DNA of 18,506 nt from positions 1-18,506 of the forward strand of contig JBGPCZ010000121.1 of assembly GCA_041482015.1 (NCBI GenBank), given 5' to 3'. A program made the position numbers and the translations under genes. How positions within the stretch are numbered: position 1 is the stretch's first letter; each line of letters begins with the position of its first letter. Below the pieces are notes generated by a model. It saw nothing but the letters and a program-made list of their open reading frames with translations. It made no database searches and had not been told where the DNA came from. Positions 7,190-12,645 of this stretch are shown here, piece after piece. This DNA comes from JACQFK01 sp041482015 (GTDB lineage: Bacteria; Planctomycetota; MHYJ01; JACPRB01).

Positions 7190-8194
7190 ATGGCGGTGAA
7201 GGAGACGGACGCGGCGAAGGGCGCGGAGCCCGCCTCGGTCGGCGACCGGGCCTCCGCCTGGATCTCGCGCGTCAACGAGTTCGGCGAGCGCCACGCCACG
7301 GCGATCATCGCCGTCTCCACCGTCCTCACCATCCTGACGGTGATCCTCTTCGCGACCTACTTCTACAACCGCGCGCAGAACGAGCGGGCGGAGCAGGAGC
7401 TTGGGGAAGCGACGCTCATCGAGAAGCTCCGGGAGCTCAAGACGAAGTACGGCACAACGCCCTCCGCCCCCCGCATCGTGTACAAGCTCGCGAACCAGCT
7501 GTACGAGGAGGGGAAGCTCGAGGAGGCGAAGAAGGAGTACGCCGAGTTCCAGTCGCGGTTCCCCCTCGACCCGCTGCGGGAGCGGGCGACCGCGGCCCTC
7601 CGCTCGCTCGACACCAACCAGAAGTTCCAGCAGGACGACCGCGAGCGGAAGCTGAAGGAGCCGAAGCTCCAGACCCACCCCCGCATGCTGGCCGACGCGA
7701 AGGACCCCCGCTTCCAGTTCGGCCCCTCCAACCAGCCCCGCCCGACCGTCGAGCTCGAGGTGGGGATCGGGACGACGAAGGTTATCCTCGAGCTCTTCGA
7801 GGACGAGGCGCCGAAGTCGGTGGCCGCGTTCCTCAAGTGGATCGACGACAAGCACTTCGACGGGATCAAGCTGGACACCGTGAACACGGACGAGCGCCTC
7901 GCGACCGTGCTGAAGCCGGCGGACGCGGTCCCCTATGAAGCGACGCCCCGCCCCGCGGACGCGTACTCGCTGATCCTGGTCCGCGACGCCGATGTGTCCA
8001 GGAATGTGGGCGGCCAGTTCCAGGTGCTCCTGAAGGACTTGCCCGACCTGAAGGACATCACGATCTTCGGCACCGTCCGCGAAGGAGCCCCGATCCTCAG
8101 GGCGCTCAAGAAGGACGACGTCATCAAGTCGGCGAAGGTCGTGACGAGGCGGGGGGAAGCAAAAGCCCAAACCCCAAATCCCAAGCCCCAATAA
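7190..8194 (+). CDS. Membrane-anchored TPR protein with degenerate cyclophilin-like domain
   Basis: 334 residues starting at the ATG at 7190, 2 bp after the lipoprotein stop. The open frame extends back to 6950, but that part overlaps the lipoprotein gene. Residues about 36-59 form one TM helix, with the rest probably periplasmic. Residues about 94-141 are TPR-like (RIVYKLANQLYEEGKLEEAKKEYAEFQSRFP), and 145-170 are charged and helical. Residues about 185-318 look like cyclophilin: TVELEVGIGTTKVILELFED-EAPKSVAAFLKWIDDKHFDGI at the start, and GGQFQVLLKDLPDLKDITIF-GTVREG near the end, matching the family SQFFI...LDGkytVFGrVveG core. The catalytic FHRxIpxFMxQGGD segment is missing, so isomerase activity is doubtful. 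The last ten residues (KAQTPNPKPQ) are encoded by an intergenic repeat. Confidence 0.75.
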   Translation: MAVKETDAAKGAEPASVGDRASAWISRVNEFGERHATAIIAVSTVLTILTVILFATYFYNRAQNERAEQELGEATLIEKLRELKTKYGTTPSAPRIVYKLANQLYEEGKLEEAKKEYAEFQSRFPLDPLRERATAALRSLDTNQKFQQDDRERKLKEPKLQTHPRMLADAKDPRFQFGPSNQPRPTVELEVGIGTTKVILELFEDEAPKSVAAFLKWIDDKHFDGIKLDTVNTDERLATVLKPADAVPYEATPRPADAYSLILVRDADVSRNVGGQFQVLLKDLPDLKDITIFGTVREGAPILRALKKDDVIKSAKVVTRRGEAKAQTPNPKPQ

Positions 8195-8217
8195 AAACCC
8201 AAATCCCAAACCCCAAT
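8161..8217 (+). repeat. C-rich CCCAAATCCCAA repeat, copy 1
   Basis: A C-rich array of degenerate 6-9 bp units (CCCAAA, CCCCAAAT, CCCAAG). It begins inside the last codons of the cyclophilin-like gene, supplies its TAA stop (8192-8194) and runs about 23 bp beyond. It is one of four similar elements in the window and faces an inverted copy at 8403-8451 across the convergent gap. Confidence 0.85.
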
Positions 8218-8272
8218 CTCGGCAGGCCCATCCTCTCCCCTGGGTACGCAGTGCGAAACCGGATTGACCCCG

Positions 8273-8371
8273 GAGTGTAAGAAAAGGAGTAATGGAGATG
8301 GTTGAGGAAAGGGGGACCCTCCAGAATATCCCCGTTTCTCCGAGGGTCCCCATTTCCCTTTGATTACACTC
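8273..8371. repeat. 99-bp interrupted palindrome
   Basis: The left half starts GAGTGTAA (8273-8280) and ends GGGGACCCTC (8312-8321). The right half starts GAGGGTCCCC (8342-8351) and ends TTACACTC (8364-8371). Intermediate bases also pair (AAAGG with CCTTT, GGAAA with TTTCC), apart from an 18-nt bulge in the left arm at about 8288-8306. The apical loop is about 20 nt. It resembles REP/MITE-like palindromes that flank gene ends. No coding capacity. It sits centrally between the convergent stops at 8194 and 8450 and could act as a bidirectional RNA 3' end. Confidence 0.75.
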
Positions 8372-8387
8372 TTCTGAACCCTGGCTC

Positions 8388-8406
8388 GGTCGGACGCCGA
8401 CCTTTT
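8388..8406 (+). terminator. Short hairpin plus T-run, possible Rho-independent terminator
   Basis: GGTCGG, loop ACG, CCGACC (8388-8402) forms a 6-bp GC-rich stem with a 3-nt loop, followed by TTTT (8403-8406). It lies about 195 bp downstream of the stop of the plus-strand cyclophilin-like gene and 44 bp before the opposing gene's stop. The T-run is short, so the call is moderate. Confidence 0.4.
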
Positions 8407-8451
8407 GGGAGTTGGTCTTTGGGGTTTTTTGGGATTTGGAGGTTGGGATTT
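8403..8451 (-). repeat. C-rich repeat, copy 2 (G-rich on plus strand)
   Basis: Inverted relative to copy 1. On the minus strand it reads AAATCCCAA, CCTCCAAATCCCAA, then A-rich spacer and CCAACTCCCAAAA. It overlaps the TAA stop of the minus-strand LolA-like gene (8452-8450). It therefore lies at that gene's 3' end in the same sense orientation as copy 1 does to its own gene. Confidence 0.8.
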
Positions 8452-9160
8452 ACTCTTCGATCCCCAGCGCCTGCCGAACCTCGGGCACGATCGACGGCTT
8501 GGCCGTGCCCAGTTCCATGAACTCGACCACGCGCGTCAGCGCCACCGGCGGCTGGTCCTTCGCCACGTCGGGAGAGACCACGAGCTCGCTCTCGACCACC
8601 ATCTTCACGAGCCGGCCGCCCGCGGTTTCGACGAAGAGCTGGACGGACGTCTTGGACGCCTTCCAGTCGATCACCTTCTCGAGCGTGTCCAGGTTCCCAC
8701 CGCCGGCACGGAGCAGCCCCTTCAGCCCGTCGCCGTCGAGCGTGCCGCGCGTGACGCGGCACTTCGCCTTCCGCACTTCCCCGTCCTTCTCGCGCTTCGG
8801 CGCCTGCAGGCTCTCGACCACGAACGCGACGAGATCGTGCGGCGGCTTGAGGAGGTCGGCCGCCTCCTGCAGCTTCGGGTCGTCCTCCGGCTTCACCCAG
8901 CCCTTGGGGCCGCGCACCATCGCGTGCCCGCCCTTCTTGACCACCTCGAGGACGCCGGTGCGCGCCGTCAAGAGGTCGGGCGCGACGTACTCGCCCGCGC
9001 CGGCCTGCTTCCCCGCCCGCCCCTTGACCAGCGTCTGGAGCTCCCACTGGTAGAAGTAGGAGGAGAGCGACGCGGTCTTCTCGTACGCCTTCTTGAGCTC
9101 GTCCTTCTCCTCCCCGGCGGGCAGGAGCAGCACGGCGAGGGCGGCGAGCGCGGTCTTCAT
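8450..9160 (-). CDS. Exported LolA/LppX-like protein (tentative)
   Basis: 236 residues from the ATG at 9160-9158. The open frame runs back to 9367, but that part lies over the divergent sigma-factor gene. An N-terminal signal peptide (MKTALAALAVLLLPAG) predicts export. The mature part begins with a helix (ELKKAYEKTASLSSYFYQWE) like the first helix of LolA-type proteins. Alternating strands follow, including VQLFVETAGGRLVKMVVESE (about 173-192), typical of the convex sheet in LolA/LppX/LprG-type lipid or lipoprotein carriers. I recognise the fold type only, and the family assignment is uncertain. The partner could be a lipid or an outer-membrane lipoprotein. Start codons of this gene and the sigma factor are 39 bp apart, so they probably share control. 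Confidence 0.6.
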   Translation of the reverse strand: MKTALAALAVLLLPAGEEKDELKKAYEKTASLSSYFYQWELQTLVKGRAGKQAGAGEYVAPDLLTARTGVLEVVKKGGHAMVRGPKGWVKPEDDPKLQEAADLLKPPHDLVAFVVESLQAPKREKDGEVRKAKCRVTRGTLDGDGLKGLLRAGGGNLDTLEKVIDWKASKTSVQLFVETAGGRLVKMVVESELVVSPDVAKDQPPVALTRVVEFMELGTAKPSIVPEVRQALGIEE

Positions 9161-9178
9161 CTCTATCAATAGTAGACG
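9161..9178. promoter_or_regulatory. Intergenic motif shared with the anti-sigma promoter region
   Basis: CTCTATCAATAGTAGACG occupies half of the 39-bp divergent gap. CTCTATTGAATAAGACG lies at 11275-11291 upstream of the anti-sigma-like gene. Fifteen bases align identically with two small gaps. Both copies end 21-25 bp before a plus-strand start codon. It may be a common regulatory element, or chance similarity between short sequences. Confidence 0.3.
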
Positions 9179-9186
9179 GCGGCCGA

Positions 9187-9192
9187 TAGAAT
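9187..9192 (+). promoter_or_regulatory. Possible -10 box of the ECF sigma gene
   Basis: TAGAAT matches TATAAT at five of six positions and ends 7 bp before the GTG start codon. Transcription would then begin at or next to the GTG, giving a leaderless mRNA. That fits the absence of any Shine-Dalgarno. No convincing -35 lies 16-18 bp upstream. Confidence 0.3.
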
Positions 9193-9199
9193 CCGCAAA

Positions 9200-9694
9200 G
9201 TGATTTCGTCGCGCGGGGAGTTCGAGCGCCTCGTCCTCCCGCTGCAGGACGACCTCTACCACGCCGCCCTCGCGCTCACCCGCCGCGAAGCCGACGCGCT
9301 CGACCTCGTCCAGGAGGCGCTCCTCAAGGCGTGGAAGCGGGCCTCCTCCTTCAACCGGGGCGACCACCTCAAGGCCTGGCTCTTCACGATCCTCCGGAAC
9401 ACTTATCTCGACGTCTGCCGCGCGCGACGCCTCGAGCCGGTCGCGCTCGACCCGGCGGTGGACGAGGCGCCGGCACCCGTGCCAACCGGGGAGGCGCTGC
9501 CCGACGACCTCCTTCGATCGCTCCGCACGCTTTCGCCGTCACACCAGCTGCTGCTCCTGCTCTGCGACGTGGAAGGGCTGAGCTACCGGCAGATCGCCGA
9601 GGTCATGGGAATCCCGATGGGAAGCGTGATGTCGGGACTCCACCACGCGAGGGGAAACCTCAGGGAGAAAATCCCAACTCCCAAATCCCAATGA
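9200..9694 (+). CDS. ECF-type RNA polymerase sigma factor
   Basis: 164 residues, the standard ECF size. Region sigma-2 is at about 14-77, including DALDLVQEALLKAWKRASSF and HLKAWLFTILRNTYLDVCRA. Region sigma-4 is at about 100-156, with LRTLSPSHQLLLLLCDVEGL and the helix-turn-helix SYRQIAEVMGIPMGSVMSGL followed by HHARGNLRE. The start is GTG at 9200: an in-frame stop lies 25 bp upstream and no ATG or other plausible start fits. No anti-sigma gene is adjacent. The nearest ZAS-type candidate begins 1.6 kb downstream, beyond an opposite-strand gene. The last residues (IPTPKSQ) and the TGA stop are encoded by the C-rich repeat at 9668-9717. Confidence 0.9.
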   Translation: MISSRGEFERLVLPLQDDLYHAALALTRREADALDLVQEALLKAWKRASSFNRGDHLKAWLFTILRNTYLDVCRARRLEPVALDPAVDEAPAPVPTGEALPDDLLRSLRTLSPSHQLLLLLCDVEGLSYRQIAEVMGIPMGSVMSGLHHARGNLREKIPTPKSQ

Positions 9695-9717
9695 AAACCC
9701 AAATCCCAACTTCCAAC
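9668..9717 (+). repeat. C-rich repeat, copy 3
   Basis: AAAATCCCAA, CTCCCAAATCCCAA, TGAAAACCCAAATCCCAA, CTTCCAA in succession. It encodes the last five codons and the TGA stop (9692-9694) of the sigma-factor gene. It matches the reverse complement of copy 4 (9797-9847) almost base for base over about 50 bp, so the two can pair across an 80-bp spacer. Confidence 0.88.
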
Positions 9718-9796
9718 CTGAGGGGCGAATCAGGTCGTATGGGTTGGGATTTCAGCGGCCAGCTCCCACCCCAGAGGAACCTGTTCAGGTCTCCGC

Positions 9797-9847
9797 ATTG
9801 GGAGTTGGGGCTTGGGATTTCCTTGGGATTTGGGGTTTGGGATTTGG
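9797..9847 (-). repeat. C-rich repeat, copy 4 (G-rich on plus strand)
   Basis: On the plus strand it has six runs of three or four G spaced by 3-8 bases (for example TTGGGATTTGGGGTTTGGG), so it has G-quadruplex potential. On the minus strand it is CCAAATCCCAAACCCC-type sequence. It lies about 75 bp downstream of the stop of the minus-strand 409-residue gene. A shorter related tract (GGGTTGGGATTT) lies at 9741-9752. Confidence 0.85.
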
Positions 9848-9851
9848 TAAG

Positions 9852-9920
9852 CGGGCCCCACGGCGCGGATAGGGAGGGTGTGGCCCTGGAGACCACAGTG
9901 GGACGCGCCATGGGGCCCCG
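9852..9920. repeat. GC-rich interrupted palindrome
   Basis: The left arm CGGGCCCCACGGCGCG (9852-9867) pairs with CGCGCCATGGGGCCCCG (9904-9920), with one mismatch (a G-T wobble in RNA) and one extra G. The 36-nt interior contains a further 5-bp stem, TGTGG (9879-9883) with CCACA (9892-9896). It ends immediately before the stop codon of the minus-strand gene, so it would fold in that gene's mRNA 3' end. It could protect or terminate the transcript; there is no T-run. It may be part of a dispersed element. Confidence 0.65.
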
Positions 9921-11150
9921 TCACCAGGCTCTCGCGTGAGAGCGCGATGACGAATCCCCGAGCTGGTATCCCAACGCCTTGCGCACCATCCCGACGCTCG
10001 TACCGATCCCGATGAAGTCGAGTTCCGCCCGTCCGTCGTACCTCCCCGCCGAGACGATCAGCCCGACGGGAAGGCCCTTTATTCCCCACTCCAGGCTGAC
10101 GCCCGCGATCATGTCCTCTTTCCCGGAAACCCACCGCGACACCGGCTCGACCGAGAAGCGCAGCCACGTGTCGCCCAGCGAGACCCGCTTCTCCAGCCCG
10201 CGCCACCAGACATAGCCCGCGACGAGGGGCGGCAGCACGGCGAAGTCGACGCCGCGCCACTCGTTGAGGTAAAAGGCGTCTTCGCGAATCCGCTCCTCGC
10301 CGCGGAACCTGTACTTCGAAAGGTAGGTCTTGCGCGCCGTGTCCCACAGGACCTTGCCCTGGTCGCGCAGCAGCGCGCGCGCGTCCACCTCCTCCGTGCC
10401 GTCCTCCACGCCCACCGTGTCGAACCCCGAGTCGGCGAAGCGGGAGAAGTATCGCTGCTCGCGCTCGGCCCAGTTCGCGGCGAACTCCGAGAAGATCCGC
10501 CCCTGGCGCGGCCCCATCTGGAACTCGAAGATCCGCTCCGTGATCCCCGAGGACGATTCCTGGAGGAGCGAGGTGCTGTCGCGCCGGGGGAAGAGATCGA
10601 CCACGCAGCGCACGATGCCGTCCAGCAGCGCCTCGGGCCCGCGGAGGAGCGCGTCGCCGAAGTCGGCCAGGGGATCGGCGGCCCCGTACCGGTAGAAGAG
10701 GGCGATGTTCTCCGGCGTGAGCGTCGGCTCCAGCACCGAGCGCTCGATCACGGGTCGCGATGGCGGCTCGGGGATCATCGGCCAGGCGACGAAGGGAGCG
10801 GGTTCAGGGCAGGCCAGCGTGGGCGGCAGGATCTTTCCCGCGACGCGCGCGTCGGCGATCGGACCCGCCTCCTGGAGTTCGAGCTCGGGGTCGGCCAGCC
10901 AGATCGCGCCCGACATCTCGCGGCCGCTGCCGAAGAAGAGGCGCTCGAAGTCTTTCAACCGCCTCTCGATGCGCTTCTCGATCCGCTTGCGGCTGCGGCC
11001 GATGAAATCAGTCCGGCGGTCGGGATCGGGATCGGTCTCGGCGGGGGTGAACGCGGCTTGAAGCAACGTGTTCCCGACGACGACCACAGCGCCGAAGAAC
11101 GCGCCGAGTCGAACCAGGGGGAACCAGAACCTGCGCTTGCCGGGGGCCAT
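9921..11150 (-). CDS. Membrane-anchored protein of unknown function
   Basis: 409 residues, not recognised. The start ATG at 11150 is preceded by GGAGG with 9-bp spacing, one of the better ribosome-binding sites here. Residues about 10-33 (FPLVRLGAFFGAVVVVGNTL-LQAAF) form a signal peptide or anchor. Residues 46-72 are a basic helix (RSRKRIEKRIERRLKDFERL). The middle (about 140-300) is mixed and charged, with many aromatic residues. Residues about 300-395 alternate like beta-strands (TWLRFSVEPVSRWV, MIAGVSLEWGIKGLPVGLIV, AELDFIGIGTSVGMV), perhaps an outer-membrane or envelope-associated sheet. It stands alone, convergent with the sigma-factor gene and divergent from the metal-efflux operon. No catalytic motif seen. 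Confidence 0.6.
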   Translation of the reverse strand: MAPGKRRFWFPLVRLGAFFGAVVVVGNTLLQAAFTPAETDPDPDRRTDFIGRSRKRIEKRIERRLKDFERLFFGSGREMSGAIWLADPELELQEAGPIADARVAGKILPPTLACPEPAPFVAWPMIPEPPSRPVIERSVLEPTLTPENIALFYRYGAADPLADFGDALLRGPEALLDGIVRCVVDLFPRRDSTSLLQESSSGITERIFEFQMGPRQGRIFSEFAANWAEREQRYFSRFADSGFDTVGVEDGTEEVDARALLRDQGKVLWDTARKTYLSKYRFRGEERIREDAFYLNEWRGVDFAVLPPLVAGYVWWRGLEKRVSLGDTWLRFSVEPVSRWVSGKEDMIAGVSLEWGIKGLPVGLIVSAGRYDGRAELDFIGIGTSVGMVRKALGYQLGDSSSRSHARAW

Positions 11151-11218
11151 ACTTCGGCCCCTCCGTACTACACTGCCACCGGCCCGCTCGCCCTGCGGAC
11201 CGGCCCCTTGTCCCTGGA

Positions 11219-11235
11219 GAGGCGCCCCGCGCCTC
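11219..11235. promoter_or_regulatory. Perfect 7-bp inverted repeat upstream of the efflux operon
   Basis: GAGGCGC, loop CCC, GCGCCTC. It lies in the 166-bp gap between the divergent 409-residue gene and the anti-sigma-like gene, about 80 bp before the latter's ATG. It could be an operator or a leader hairpin. No T-run follows, so a terminator is unlikely. The rest of this gap holds the shared motif at 11275-11291 and no clear sigma-70 promoter. Confidence 0.3.
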
Positions 11236-11274
11236 CATTCCCATTATCCGCCGCCCTGCAACGAAAGCAAGGAG

Positions 11275-11291
11275 CTCTATTGAATAAGACG
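11275..11291 (+). promoter_or_regulatory. Second copy of the motif found upstream of the sigma gene
   Basis: CTCTATTGAATAAGACG, 25 bp before the anti-sigma ATG. It aligns with 9161-9178 over 15 identical bases. GCAAC at 11258-11262, upstream, resembles the AAC-containing -35 of many ECF promoters. If real, this would be an ECF-dependent promoter region, but the spacing is not diagnostic. Confidence 0.3.
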
Positions 11292-11316
11292 CGCCCTCCG
11301 CCCGTTTCATTCCCGG

Positions 11317-12168
11317 ATGGACAAGCACCTTGAGAGGATCGACTCGCGGATCGATGGCGAGCTGACGCCCGCGGAGGCGCGGGAGATCGACGCCCATCTC
11401 GACGCCTGCGCGGGGTGCCGCGCGGAGCGCGATTCGCGGGCCGCGCTGAAGCAGGCGCTCGGACGGTTGAGGCTGCCTCCGGCGCCGCGACGGATCACGA
11501 TGGGCGACCTCCAGCCCGCGCGCCGGTGGCGCTGGACGGCGGCGGCCGCCGCGATCGTTGTCATCGCGATCGTCCTCTTTTCGCTCCCGGCGCCGCTCCC
11601 CCCGCTCGTGGCGCTTTCGGTCCGGCTCCACGAGGACTATCTCGGCGGCGCGCTCGCCCCGGCCGATCTCGGCCTCACGGTCTCGCGCCCCATCGTGAAT
11701 TCCGCCGGCGACTGCTCCTGCTGCCGGGGGATCGGCGCGTCGTCGCCGTTCGTCGTCTACCGCAAGGGCAACGTCCCGATCACGCTCCTCATCGTCGAGG
11801 CCGAGCCCGGCCCGCTTCCCGTTGCGTCCCGCCGCTCGATCGGGGGACGCGAGGTCCATGCCTTCCACGTCGGGGGCGAAGTCGCGATCGTCTGCCCGTG
11901 GGGCAAGCTTTGCCAGGTCTGGGTCGCGAGGCTCGAAGAGGCCGAACTCTTGCGCGCAATCCAGCCTCTCTTCAATGTCGGAGTCGGAATGCCGACGCGC
12001 GAGGCCGCCACGTGCCAGGTCTGCTGCTCGGTCCTCGACTCCCGCAAGCCCGGCGTCAAGGACCCGGTCCCCATGGAGAAGGCCGACCTCGTCCTCGCGG
12101 AGGACGGCGGCCGGGTCGATCTCCAGAAGGTGATCCGCGCGATCCAGTCGCTCCGTGGAACGAGATGA
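11317..12168 (+). CDS. ZAS-type membrane anti-sigma factor with Cys-rich periplasmic domain
   Basis: 283 residues. The cytoplasmic N-terminus has the zinc-binding anti-sigma signature H-x3-C-x2-C (His27, Cys31, Cys34) in EIDAHLDACAGCRAE. One TM helix is at about 72-90. The periplasmic part has the usual anti-sigma sheet (SPFVVYRKGNVPITLLIVEA; later VWVARLEEAELLRAI) but carries three unusual Cys clusters: CSCC at 133-136, CPWGKLC at 193-199 and CQVCC at 233-237, plus His181 and His184. I infer a metal- or redox-sensing domain, since this gene leads an efflux operon. No sigma gene is adjacent; the ECF factor at 9200 is the closest candidate. No Shine-Dalgarno is evident. The next gene starts 33 bp after the stop. 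Confidence 0.78.
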   Translation: MDKHLERIDSRIDGELTPAEAREIDAHLDACAGCRAERDSRAALKQALGRLRLPPAPRRITMGDLQPARRWRWTAAAAAIVVIAIVLFSLPAPLPPLVALSVRLHEDYLGGALAPADLGLTVSRPIVNSAGDCSCCRGIGASSPFVVYRKGNVPITLLIVEAEPGPLPVASRRSIGGREVHAFHVGGEVAIVCPWGKLCQVWVARLEEAELLRAIQPLFNVGVGMPTREAATCQVCCSVLDSRKPGVKDPVPMEKADLVLAEDGGRVDLQKVIRAIQSLRGTR

Positions 12169-12201
12169 ATAATTCCCGGGAAGGCATCGTTACATAAGCA
12201 G

Positions 12202-12600
12202 ATGAAGCACGCGGCGCTGGTCCTGGCCTTGTTCGTGATCATCGCGCAATCCGTGGTCGCCGCGGACTGCTGCTGCGTCATCGTCTGCCAGCACCACAGC
12301 GAGGTCTGCTCCAAGTGCACCCACGAAGGCGCCCTCAATGCCGGCGCTCCCACCCACTGCTGCGGAACGCAGCGCGAAGGCGCGCCGGCGCCGAGCGAGA
12401 AGCGCTGCACCCACCTCGAACCGTCGAGCGAGGTCGTCGTCCAGGCGGTCGACGCCTGCACGGCCCCTCCCGTTCTCACCCTCGACGTCCCCCTCGTCCC
12501 CGTTCCCGCGCCGCTCGAAGCGGACAAGGCGGCCGTGCAGGTTTGCACGACGCGCGGGAGTCCGCCGCTGCACCTCCTCTTCTCGGTGCTCCGGGTCTAG
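12202..12600 (+). CDS. Small secreted Cys/His-rich protein, putative periplasmic metal binder
   Basis: 132 residues. A clear signal peptide (MKHAALVLALFVIIAQSVVA) predicts periplasmic location after cleavage near residue 20. The mature N-terminal half is packed with ligands: CCC (23-25), Cys29, HH (31-32), CSKCTH (36-41), HCC (52-54), CTH (69-71), with Cys86 and Cys115 later. That is 11 Cys in about 112 mature residues. The tail is Pro/Val-rich and ends PPLHLLFSVLRV. It does not look like CusF, whose ligands are Met and Trp. By composition and location between the anti-sigma gene and cusC it may be a metal chaperone, sensor partner or sponge. Disulphide-bonded structure is an alternative. Confidence 0.7.
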   Translation: MKHAALVLALFVIIAQSVVAADCCCVIVCQHHSEVCSKCTHEGALNAGAPTHCCGTQREGAPAPSEKRCTHLEPSSEVVVQAVDACTAPPVLTLDVPLVPVPAPLEADKAAVQVCTTRGSPPLHLLFSVLRV

Positions 12601-12606
12601 CCCGCG

Positions 12607-12640
12607 CTCCGGGACGATCCGTTCTCCCCTTTTCCCGGAG
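12607..12640 (+). promoter_or_regulatory. Hairpin that would mask the cusC ribosome-binding site
   Basis: CTCCGGG (12607-12613) is perfectly complementary to CCCGGAG (12634-12640) across a 20-nt loop. The right arm contains GGAG (12637-12640), the likely Shine-Dalgarno, 5 bp before the cusC ATG at 12646. Pairing would block initiation. It may tune the ratio of the secreted Cys-rich protein to the pump, or be a weak structure without effect. Confidence 0.4.
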
Positions 12641-12645
12641 ACTCC

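Noticed and set aside
8161..9847. C-rich/G-rich arrays considered as a CRISPR array or telomere-like repeat
   Set aside because: Units are 6-9 bp and degenerate, without spacers of uniform length, and lie at gene 3' ends inside a normal gene-dense region.
9660..9911. 83-codon minus-strand open frame in the second convergent gap
   Set aside because: It is made largely of the repeat and palindrome sequence translated, with no independent protein features.
9928..9943. GCTCTC-GCGT-GAGAGC hairpin as a terminator
   Set aside because: It lies inside the last codons of the 409-residue gene and is not followed by a T-run on either strand.
12202..12600. Calling the small secreted protein CusF
   Set aside because: CusF binds metal with Met, His and Trp in a small beta-barrel. 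This protein instead has Cys clusters and a Pro-rich tail.
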